Positions 1 through 6,333 of a DNA stretch of 10,484 bases are shown here, one piece after another (positions within the stretch are counted from its first letter, which is position 1; every line of letters begins with the position of its first letter). Source of the DNA: Alphaproteobacteria bacterium. Its GTDB lineage: Bacteria; Pseudomonadota; Alphaproteobacteria; Rhizobiales; Xanthobacteraceae. The stretch lies in contig VAZL01000069.1 in assembly GCA_005883445.1 (NCBI GenBank), positions 1-10,484 of the forward strand, in the 5' to 3' direction. A model generated the notes under the pieces. It did not search any database. It was not told the origin of the DNA and worked only from the letters and a program-made list of their open reading frames with translations. Position numbers and translations under genes: made by a program.

Positions 1-417
1 GCCGTCGAGGTCCTTCAGATCGGCGCCCCGAAGGGAACCGACGAGGCGCGGATCGCGGTCGAGGTTCGCAACGCGCTGCTTTACGACTTCACCGGCGGCG
101 GCTACGCCGCCCCACCCACCCATCGGCTGAAGATCGCCATGGCCTCCACGCGTGCGTCGATCATCGTCGATGTCAATACATCGCGGCCGGATGTCGAGAA
201 CTACGGGCTCAACGCGACTTATACCTTGACCGAAATCGCAACCGGCAAAATCGTGGTCACCGGCACGACCTTCGCTCGCGTGTCTTATGACATTCCCGGC
301 CAGGAGCAACGATACGCCCGCGTGCGCGGATTGCGCGACGCAGAGCTGCGCGCGGCAAGAGTTGTCGCAGACAATATCAGATTGCGGCTTTCGTCCTATT
401 TCATTGCCGGCACGTAA
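1..417 (+). CDS. lptE: LPS-assembly lipoprotein LptE family protein, 3' part
   Basis: The reading frame is open from the first base and ends at TAA (415-417), giving 138 residues. The N-terminus, including any lipoprotein signal peptide and lipobox cysteine, lies left of the window. The visible part has the LptE-family pattern: alternating hydrophobic strands, a LNATYTLTEIATGKIVVTG segment (variable-domain beta hairpin), an aromatic/Tyr-containing loop, and a C-terminal helix with many Arg/Ala ending in IRLRLSSYF. In the family, LptE is an outer-membrane lipoprotein that plugs the LptD barrel and helps insert lipopolysaccharide. It precedes holA on the same strand, as in the leuS-lptE-holA order known from many proteobacteria. 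Alphaproteobacterial LptE is poorly conserved, so the assignment rests on both the sequence pattern and this context. Confidence 0.8.
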   Translation, partial: AVEVLQIGAPKGTDEARIAVEVRNALLYDFTGGGYAAPPTHRLKIAMASTRASIIVDVNTSRPDVENYGLNATYTLTEIATGKIVVTGTTFARVSYDIPGQEQRYARVRGLRDAELRAARVVADNIRLRLSSYFIAGT

Positions 418-552
418 GACACCTCCCACCGTCATCGTCCACCGCCGGCCACCAAGGCCGTATTTGATCCGCGCGCGTGCTCCACGGCGCCGCGAGCGGA
501 TGCTCGATGCCCGCAGCCGCGCCCACGCCGACGGTGTGATCACGGAGATCTC
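418..552. other. lptE-holA intergenic gap
   Basis: These 135 bases separate lptE from holA. They contain a small inverted repeat, CGGCC (446-450) and GGCCG (456-460) with a 5-base loop, which has no T-run after it and is weak as a terminator. In the shared lptE/holA frame the gap has no stop codon, but also no ATG, GTG or TTG before the holA ATG, so it does not extend holA. I see no gene or clear promoter here. Confidence 0.5.
544..547 (+). promoter_or_regulatory. holA ribosome binding site
   Basis: GGAG lies five bases before the ATG at 553. This supports that ATG as the start of holA. No other in-frame start codon exists between the lptE stop and this ATG. Confidence 0.6.
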
Positions 553-1575
553 ATGGTCGCGCTGAAAGGCTCCGACATCGAAAAGTTCCTCGCACGTCCG
601 CAGCGGCCGATCGTGCTCGTCTTCGGCCCGGACGCAGGCCTGGTGCGCGAGCGCACCGAAGCGCTCGTACGCATGTCGGTTGACGACCCCAAGGATCCCT
701 TTCAACTGGCCCGGCTCGAGGGCGACGATCTCGCCAGCGAGCCCTCGCGCCTCGTCGAGGAGGCCAACACGATTCCGCTGTTCGGAGGCCGCCGCGCGGT
801 CTGGGTGAAAGCCGGCGCGCGCAACTTTGCTCCCGCGGTCGAGGCGCTCATTGCGGCGCCGGCGCCGGACTGCCGAGTCGTGATCGAGGCCGGCGATCTC
901 AAGCGCAACGCCCCGCTGCGCGCGATCTGCGAGCGCGCCGGGAACGCCGTCGCGCTTCCTTGCTACGCCGACTCGGCACGGGATTTGGTTCGCCTCATCG
1001 ATGACGAGATGCGCGACGCGGGGCTTGCCATCTCACCGCAAGCGCGTGCTGCCCTCGTTCCGTTGCTCGGCGGCGATCGGCTCGCGTCGCGCCATGAGAT
1101 TCGCAAGCTCGCGCTGTTCGCGCGCGGCAAGGCGCGCGTCGAGCTCGAAGATGTGATGGCGGTGGTCGCTGACGCCTCGACGCTGGCGCTCGACGGCTTG
1201 ATCGATGCCGCCTTCGCCGGGCGCACCAGCGAGCTCGAAGTGCAATTCGGCAAGGCGCGCACCGCCGGCACGGCACCGGGCACGATCGTCTCGGCTGCGT
1301 TGCGGCAAGTCGCGCAATTGCACAAGGCGAGGCTCTCGGTCGAGGAGGGCGCCCCGATCGGCGATGCCGTCCAAGGCATCCAGCCGTTCGTTCATTTCAG
1401 TCGCAAGGCTGCGGTCGAAGCCGCGCTCAAGACGTGGACGTCGGCGCGGCTCGAACGCGCGATGGCAGAGCTCGCCGAGGCCGCGCTCGAAGCGCGCCGG
1501 CAATCCGCGATGGCGGAGCTGATCGCGCAGCGCGCGCTGCTGGCGCTTGCCATCAAAGCGCGGCGGAAGGAATGA
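553..1575 (+). CDS. holA: DNA polymerase III subunit delta
   Basis: This 340-residue protein has the usual length and layout of HolA, the delta subunit of the clamp-loader complex. Delta opens the beta sliding clamp so that it can be loaded on primed DNA. The N-terminal AAA-like domain shows the FGPDAGLVRER segment (residues 24-34), where active clamp-loader ATPases carry a P-loop; delta lacks a working one. TIPLFGGRR (residues 73-81) is the typical delta strand-loop involved in clamp contact. LLGGDRLASRHEIRKLALF (residues 171-189) is the conserved segment of the middle domain, and the C-terminal third is an Ala/Arg-rich helical collar domain. A Shine-Dalgarno GGAG at 544-547 fits the ATG start. 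The gene lies downstream of lptE on the same strand and converges with parB. Confidence 0.93.
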   Translation: MVALKGSDIEKFLARPQRPIVLVFGPDAGLVRERTEALVRMSVDDPKDPFQLARLEGDDLASEPSRLVEEANTIPLFGGRRAVWVKAGARNFAPAVEALIAAPAPDCRVVIEAGDLKRNAPLRAICERAGNAVALPCYADSARDLVRLIDDEMRDAGLAISPQARAALVPLLGGDRLASRHEIRKLALFARGKARVELEDVMAVVADASTLALDGLIDAAFAGRTSELEVQFGKARTAGTAPGTIVSAALRQVAQLHKARLSVEEGAPIGDAVQGIQPFVHFSRKAAVEAALKTWTSARLERAMAELAEAALEARRQSAMAELIAQRALLALAIKARRKE

Positions 1576-1623
1576 TCCGGCGGCTTGGCTTACGCGGTTG
1601 CCGCAAACAAGGACTGTTCAACG

Positions 1624-1639
1624 CGACCAAGTTTGGTCG
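1624..1639. terminator. Hairpin between convergent holA and parB, possible bidirectional terminator
   Basis: CGACCAA (1624-1630) and TTGGTCG (1633-1639) form a perfect inverted repeat. The folded form would be six pairs with an AGTT loop, and the outer stem can extend by two pairs across a bulged base. It sits between the stop codons of two convergent genes. On the plus strand it is followed, after GCGCGATCAA, by the T-rich TTCTTTT. There is no immediate long U-tract on either strand, so efficiency as an intrinsic terminator is uncertain. A protein-binding palindrome is also possible. Confidence 0.4.
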
Positions 1640-1645
1640 GCGCGA

Positions 1646-2527
<882 letters not shown>

Positions 2528-2529
2528 GT

Positions 2530-2543
2530 CTCCCGACCTTCCT
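2530..2543 (-). promoter_or_regulatory. parB ribosome binding region with two Shine-Dalgarno motifs
   Basis: On the minus strand AGGAAGG (2543-2537) lies 9 bases before the ATG at 2527, and GGGAG (2534-2530) lies 8 bases before the in-frame ATG at 2521. Each motif suits one of the two possible starts, so the sequence alone does not settle the parB start. The region lies almost wholly in the 19-base parA-parB gap. Confidence 0.5.
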
Positions 2544-2546
2544 GCG

Positions 2547-3479
2547 TCACGCTGCGCCGTGCTGTTGATCCGATTCGATCGCGGCGTCCGCGCGCGGCGC
2601 GTTCGCTATCAATTCCTTCTCGCGCTGAATGATCTCGGTCGCGAGCCGCAGATAGGCTTCGCTGCCGACGCATTTGAGATCGTAGACCAGCACCGGCTTG
2701 CCGTACGACGGCGCCTCGGACACCCGCACGTTGCGCGGGATGATCGTGTCGTAGACTTTCTGTTTGCTGTTCGCCCGCACGTCGGCGACGACTTGGTTGG
2801 AGAGATTGTTGCGCGCATCGTGCATCGTGAGCACGATGCCGTGAAACATGAGCTCGGGATTGAGCGTAGATTTCACGGTCGTGACCGTCTGCAGCAATTG
2901 CGACAATCCTTCGAGCGCGAAGAATTCGCATTGCAGCGGCACCAGAATCGCATCGGCCGCGGCCAAGGCGTTCACCGTGAGCAGGTTGAGCGACGGCGGA
3001 CAATCGATGAGGACATAACTGAAGTCGCTCACGCGCGGCGTTGCGGTGCGCAGCGGCGCGAGCGCGGTGCGCAATCGAAAAGCGCGGTCGCGCTCCTGGC
3101 TGACTTCGAGCTCGAGGCCGGAGAGATCGAGCGTCGACGGCGCGATGGAGAGGCGGGGCACCGCGGTCGCCAACACCGCATCGGACAAGGTGGCCGCGCC
3201 CATCAACACATCGTAGGTCGAGTGGCGACGACTGCGGCGGTCGATACCGAGCCCGGTCGAGGCATTGCCCTGGGGATCGAGATCGATGATCAGCACCTGC
3301 TCGCCGATGGCGGCGAGCGCCGTGCCGAGATTGATCGCGGTCGTGGTCTTGCCGACGCCGCCCTTCTGGTTGGCGATCGCGATCACGCGCGGCGGCGCAG
3401 GGTTGGGGATGCGGCTCGCGAGCGTGATGACCTGAGACTCTTCGGCCGAGGCCGCCGGCAAATCCGCGTGGTCGGTCAT
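2547..3479 (-). CDS. parA: Chromosome-partitioning ATPase ParA (Soj family)
   Basis: ParA is a deviant-Walker ATPase that binds nucleoid DNA as an ATP dimer and is released by ParB, pulling the parS complex across the cell. The 310-residue protein begins with an approximately 30-residue low-conservation tail. Then come VIAIANQKGGVGKTTTAINL (32-51) with the deviant Walker A motif KGGVGKTT and its signature lysine, LIIDLDPQGNAST (63-75), the Walker B region YVLIDCPPSLNLL (155-167), and IPRNVRVSEAPSYGKPV (247-263), a conserved C-terminal segment of Soj proteins. The start is the ATG at 3479; the bases before it show only a weak Shine-Dalgarno. The gene begins 51 bases after rsmG and ends 19 bases before parB, giving the standard rsmG-parA-parB arrangement. 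Confidence 0.96.
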   Translation of the reverse strand: MTDHADLPAASAEESQVITLASRIPNPAPPRVIAIANQKGGVGKTTTAINLGTALAAIGEQVLIIDLDPQGNASTGLGIDRRSRRHSTYDVLMGAATLSDAVLATAVPRLSIAPSTLDLSGLELEVSQERDRAFRLRTALAPLRTATPRVSDFSYVLIDCPPSLNLLTVNALAAADAILVPLQCEFFALEGLSQLLQTVTTVKSTLNPELMFHGIVLTMHDARNNLSNQVVADVRANSKQKVYDTIIPRNVRVSEAPSYGKPVLVYDLKCVGSEAYLRLATEIIQREKELIANAPRADAAIESDQQHGAA

Positions 3480-3530
3480 GGTACTGCGTCCAGCATCGGG
3501 GTCGTCTCGGTTCGCGAATCGGGTGGAATC
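3480..3530 (-). promoter_or_regulatory. rsmG-parA spacer with two GAATC sites
   Basis: This 51-base gap could hold a parA promoter or only a short leader. It contains two GAATC sequences (3516-3520 and 3526-3530), exactly 10 bases apart. GANTC is the target of the cell-cycle methylase CcrM in alphaproteobacteria. The first overlaps TTCGCGAA (3511-3518), a perfect 8-bp palindrome. I could not identify convincing -35 and -10 boxes. GANTC is common enough in this window that chance is possible. Confidence 0.25.
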
Positions 3531-4271
3531 TTACGTCGTCCTGCTGCGCTCCACATCCCGGATCACGATAATGCGGGCGGCGGGATCGGTGCGGCTCGGC
3601 ACCAGCGTGGCGTTCATGATCCAGGCCTTTGCCGTCCGCGACTCGCGCGCTTGCCTGAGTTCAAGCTCTGCATTTTGCCCCTTGGGGAACAAGCCCATTG
3701 CACCGCTTTTCCCCAGAAGCGGAAAACACTGATCGAGCAAGGACTTGAGCGGAGCGACGGCGCGCGCGGCGACGACATCCGCCGGTCCCTCGAAGCTCGT
3801 CACGAAATCCTCGATGCGCGCGGCATGCACGCTTGCCGGCGTCTCGGTGAGGCGTTGAGCCTCGCGCAGGAATGCGGCCTTTTTGGTATTGCTTTCAATG
3901 AGATGGACATGAGCACCGGGGCGACCCGCCAGCGCGCATGCGATGACGAGGCCGGGGAATCCGCCGCCCGAACCGAGGTCGACCCAAACGCGGGCTTCAG
4001 GGGCGAGGTCGAGAAGCTGGAGGGAATCGGCAACGTGCCGCATCCATAGGTGCGAAACCGTAGATGGCGCGATGAGATTGGTGGTCGGCTGCCAAGTGAG
4101 CAGAAGCGCAATGAAGCGATCGAGACGCTCCAACGTTTCACGTGAAACAGGCGTCAGCGTCAGGGCGCGATCACGGTCGGCAAGTTCACCGCGCTCGGGA
4201 CCGCGTCTGATTCGCCCACGCAGGGGGCCCTTCCCCTCCCGATCGAGATGCGGCCAGCGGGCCTTCGGCAT
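3531..4271 (-). CDS. rsmG: 16S rRNA (guanine527-N7)-methyltransferase RsmG
   Basis: RsmG (formerly GidB) uses S-adenosylmethionine to make m7G527 in 16S rRNA; in other bacteria its loss gives low-level streptomycin resistance. The 246-residue protein shows RHVADSLQLL (78-87), the AdoMet-binding glycine loop DLGSGGGFPG (98-107), LIESNTKKAAFL (124-135), ARAVAPL (169-175) and PKG (196-198). Most RsmG proteins are about 200-215 residues long. Here the recognisable part begins near residue 42 (VSRET), so about 40 Arg/Gly-rich residues precede it. I found no ATG, GTG or TTG between the ATG at 4271 and VSRET; the next start-like codon is TTG at residue 47. The ATG overlaps the mnmG stop as TGATG, which suggests translational coupling. 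Codons 42-46 contain a parS site. Confidence 0.94.
   Translation of the reverse strand: MPKARWPHLDREGKGPLRGRIRRGPERGELADRDRALTLTPVSRETLERLDRFIALLLTWQPTTNLIAPSTVSHLWMRHVADSLQLLDLAPEARVWVDLGSGGGFPGLVIACALAGRPGAHVHLIESNTKKAAFLREAQRLTETPASVHAARIEDFVTSFEGPADVVAARAVAPLKSLLDQCFPLLGKSGAMGLFPKGQNAELELRQARESRTAKAWIMNATLVPSRTDPAARIIVIRDVERSRTT
4134..4149. promoter_or_regulatory. parS: parS centromere site within rsmG
   Basis: CGTTTCACGTGAAACA matches the widely conserved bacterial parS TGTTTCACGTGAAACA at 15 of 16 positions. The inner 14 bases (4135-4148) are a perfect palindrome. ParB binds such sites, loads there and spreads. The site is inside rsmG, where on the minus strand it encodes Val-Ser-Arg-Glu-Thr near the start of the conserved domain. 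parA and parB are the next genes downstream of rsmG, so the site lies about 0.7 kb upstream of the parA start. Confidence 0.92.
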
Positions 4272-6154
4272 CAGCGGCCAGTCGATGCCGCTTTTGCAAA
4301 TCGCCCATTGCGCTTGAGATGCGCAACGAGGAGCGTGAGCGCCGCGGGCGTGATGCCGTCCATGCGGCTAGCCTGGCCGATGGTGCGAGGATGCATGGAG
4401 TTCAGCTTTTGGCGGACTTCATTGGACAGCCCGCGTACCTGGGAATAGTCGAGCCCTTGCGGCAGTTCCAGGCTCTCGTCCCGGCGATAGGCGGCGATGT
4501 CGGCGGCTTGGCGTGAGAGATAGACCTCGTATCTCGCATCGATCTCGACCTGTTCTGCAATCTTCGGGGGGAGATCGCCAAACCGAGGCCAGATCTTCGC
4601 GAGGTCTGCGATAGCGATGTTCGGGTGCGACAGCAGTTCGAACGCGCTGCGTCGTTGGCCGTCCTTGTTGAGGGCAAGTCCGTGCCGATCCGCCTCGTTG
4701 GGAGTGAGCGAGACCGAACGGACGAAATCGCGCGCGGCCGCGAGCGCCGTCATTTTCGCCTCGTGTCGGGCGCGGCGCTCGGCGCCCACGCAGCCGATCG
4801 CAATGCCTCTGGCAGTCAGGCGCTGGTCGGCATTGTCGGCACGCAAGGTGAGCCGGTATTCCGCGCGCGAGGTGAACATCCGGTACGGCTCGGTGACCCC
4901 GCGCGTGACCAAATCGTCAATCATAACAGCAAGATAGGCTGCAGCGCGGTCGAACGTAATGTCGCCTCCCCGGCCCGCTCGGGACGCTGCATTGAGGCCC
5001 GCGACCAAGCCCTGCGCCGCCGCCTCCTCGTAACCGGTCGTGCCGTTGATTTGCCCCGCCAGGAATAGTCCGCCCACGCGCCTCGTCTCCAGCGTCGGCT
5101 TGAGCTCGCGCGGATCCACGTGGTCGTACTCGATGGCGTAACCAGGCCGGATGACGCGCGCGTTCTTGAGCCCCGGGATGGTCGCGACCAGCGCGAGTTG
5201 GACCTCTTCCGGCAGTGAGGTCGAGATGCCGTTCGGGTAGACGGTCGGATCATCGAGCCCTTCGGGCTCGAGAAAAATCTGATGCCCATCGCGCTCGCCG
5301 AAGCGCACGATCTTGTCCTCGATCGAGGGGCAATAACGCGGCCCTTTGCTCGAAATCTGGCCCGAATACATCGGCGAGCGGTGGACGTTGTCGCGGATGA
5401 TGCGGTGAGTGGCGGCGTTCGTGCGCGTAATGCCGCACTGAACCTGGGGATTATCGATGCGCTTCGTCAGCATCGAGAACGGCTCCGGCGGCTCGTCGCC
5501 CGGCTGCATCTCCACTGCGGCCCAGTCGATGGTGCGGCCGTCGAGCCGCGGCGGCGTTCCCGTCTTGAGTCGCCCGAGCGCAAATCCCAGTCGCTGCAAA
5601 GTCAGCGACAGGCCGAGCGCGGGCGCCTCGCCCACGCGCCCCGCCGGCGTCTGCCGCTCGCCGATATGGATGAGCCCGCGCAAGAAGGTTCCCGTCGTGA
5701 GCACGACCGCCCCTGCCCGAAGCTCCCGTCCGTCCGCGAGTTTGAGCCCGCCGATTCGTTCGCCGCAGATTACGAGGTCGTCCGCCTCCGCTTCGATCAC
5801 CGTGAGATTCGCTGTGGTGCCGATCGCCCGCTGCATGGCCCTGGCGTAAAGCCTGCGGTCGGCTTGCGCGCGCGGCCCGCGCACCGCGGGCCCCTTGCGA
5901 CGGTTGAGCACGCGGAACTGGATGCCGGCGAGATCGGCCACGCGCCCCATAAGACCGTCGAGCGCGTCGATCTCACGAACGAGATGGCCCTTGCCCAGGC
6001 CCCCGATGGCAGGATTGCACGACATCGCACCGACGGTCGCGAAGCGATGGGTGACGAGCGCGACCTTGGCCCCCATGCGCGCGGCGGCCGCGGCCGCCTC
6101 GCAACCGGCATGGCCGCCACCCACGACGACGACGTCGTATTGCGAGTTCATCAT
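4271..6154 (-). CDS. mnmG: tRNA uridine-5-carboxymethylaminomethyl modification enzyme MnmG
   Basis: MnmG (GidA) is the FAD- and NADH-binding partner of MnmE. Together they put the (carboxymethyl)aminomethyl group on wobble U34 of certain tRNAs, which stabilises reading of NNA/NNG codons. From the ATG at 6154 the protein has 627 residues, the normal length. It starts with the dinucleotide-binding strand DVVVVGGGHAGCEAA (7-21). CNPAIGGLGKGHLVREIDAL (46-65) and GPRYCPSIEDK (271-281) carry the two conserved cysteines, C46 and C275, which by alignment from memory correspond to the functionally important pair in E. coli. GQINGTTGYEEAAAQGL (367-383) is the FAD-binding signature; the C-terminal helical domain binds MnmE. 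The frame continues upstream to 6232, but GGAG at 6167-6164 supports 6154 (or the adjacent ATG at 6151). The stop overlaps the rsmG ATG by one base. Confidence 0.96.
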   Translation of the reverse strand: MMNSQYDVVVVGGGHAGCEAAAAAARMGAKVALVTHRFATVGAMSCNPAIGGLGKGHLVREIDALDGLMGRVADLAGIQFRVLNRRKGPAVRGPRAQADRRLYARAMQRAIGTTANLTVIEAEADDLVICGERIGGLKLADGRELRAGAVVLTTGTFLRGLIHIGERQTPAGRVGEAPALGLSLTLQRLGFALGRLKTGTPPRLDGRTIDWAAVEMQPGDEPPEPFSMLTKRIDNPQVQCGITRTNAATHRIIRDNVHRSPMYSGQISSKGPRYCPSIEDKIVRFGERDGHQIFLEPEGLDDPTVYPNGISTSLPEEVQLALVATIPGLKNARVIRPGYAIEYDHVDPRELKPTLETRRVGGLFLAGQINGTTGYEEAAAQGLVAGLNAASRAGRGGDITFDRAAAYLAVMIDDLVTRGVTEPYRMFTSRAEYRLTLRADNADQRLTARGIAIGCVGAERRARHEAKMTALAAARDFVRSVSLTPNEADRHGLALNKDGQRRSAFELLSHPNIAIADLAKIWPRFGDLPPKIAEQVEIDARYEVYLSRQAADIAAYRRDESLELPQGLDYSQVRGLSNEVRQKLNSMHPRTIGQASRMDGITPAALTLLVAHLKRNGRFAKAASTGR

Positions 6155-6163
6155 TCCAAATTT

Positions 6164-6167
6164 CTCC
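6164..6167 (-). promoter_or_regulatory. mnmG ribosome binding site
   Basis: GGAG on the minus strand (6167-6164) lies 9 bases before the ATG at 6154 and 12 bases before the ATG at 6151. It decides the start in favour of a 627- or 626-residue MnmG and against the 26-residue-longer form beginning at 6232. Confidence 0.65.
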
Positions 6168-6234
6168 GAGCGTCGAGCTTCTACCCGACCGCGGGCGTAG
6201 CGTCCATTTTCACAAACGACGTGTCGATCCAATG

Positions 6235-6250
6235 TGTTTCACGTGAAACG
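6235..6250. promoter_or_regulatory. parS: parS centromere site between mnmE and mnmG
   Basis: TGTTTCACGTGAAACG matches the consensus parS at 15 of 16 positions, and the inner 14 bases (6236-6249) are a perfect palindrome. Unlike the other site in this window it is non-coding. It lies 81-96 bases upstream of the mnmG ATG and about 2.1 kb from the rsmG site. Clusters of a few parS sites near parAB and the origin are the usual arrangement in bacteria. Confidence 0.93.
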
Positions 6251-6333
6251 TAGGCAATCATCGACCGCCAAGGAAGCTCTCAGCCATCGGCCTAGTCGTT
6301 CGCTTGCGCGCCTCTTACCCGCTATGTGCGCCG

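Larger units (their letters stand above)
6155..6333. other. mnmE-mnmG intergenic region
   Basis: This 179-base gap lies between the mnmE stop (TAG, 6336-6334) and the mnmG start. It contains one parS site (6235-6250) and the mnmG ribosome binding site. The part from 6155 to 6232 is open in the mnmG frame with an upstream ATG at 6232, but it does not resemble the MnmG N-terminus. I could not identify a clear promoter or terminator. mnmG may have its own promoter here or be read from mnmE. Confidence 0.5.

Noticed and set aside
418..552. lptE-holA fusion or a holA N-terminal extension through the stop-free in-frame gap
   Set aside because: lptE ends at a natural place for the family, no start codon lies in the gap, and the holA ATG has a good ribosome binding site.
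5117..5122. CACGTG inside mnmG as a third parS site
   Set aside because: Only the central six bases match; the flanking bases do not follow the GTTT/AAAC arms.
6155..6232. Upstream ATG at 6232 as the mnmG start
   Set aside because: The 26 extra residues do not resemble MnmG, and a GGAG at good spacing supports the ATG at 6154.
5282..6253. A 323-codon plus-strand open frame opposite mnmG
   Set aside because: Antisense shadow of a clear MnmG sequence; low-complexity Arg/His/Ala composition and no family resemblance.
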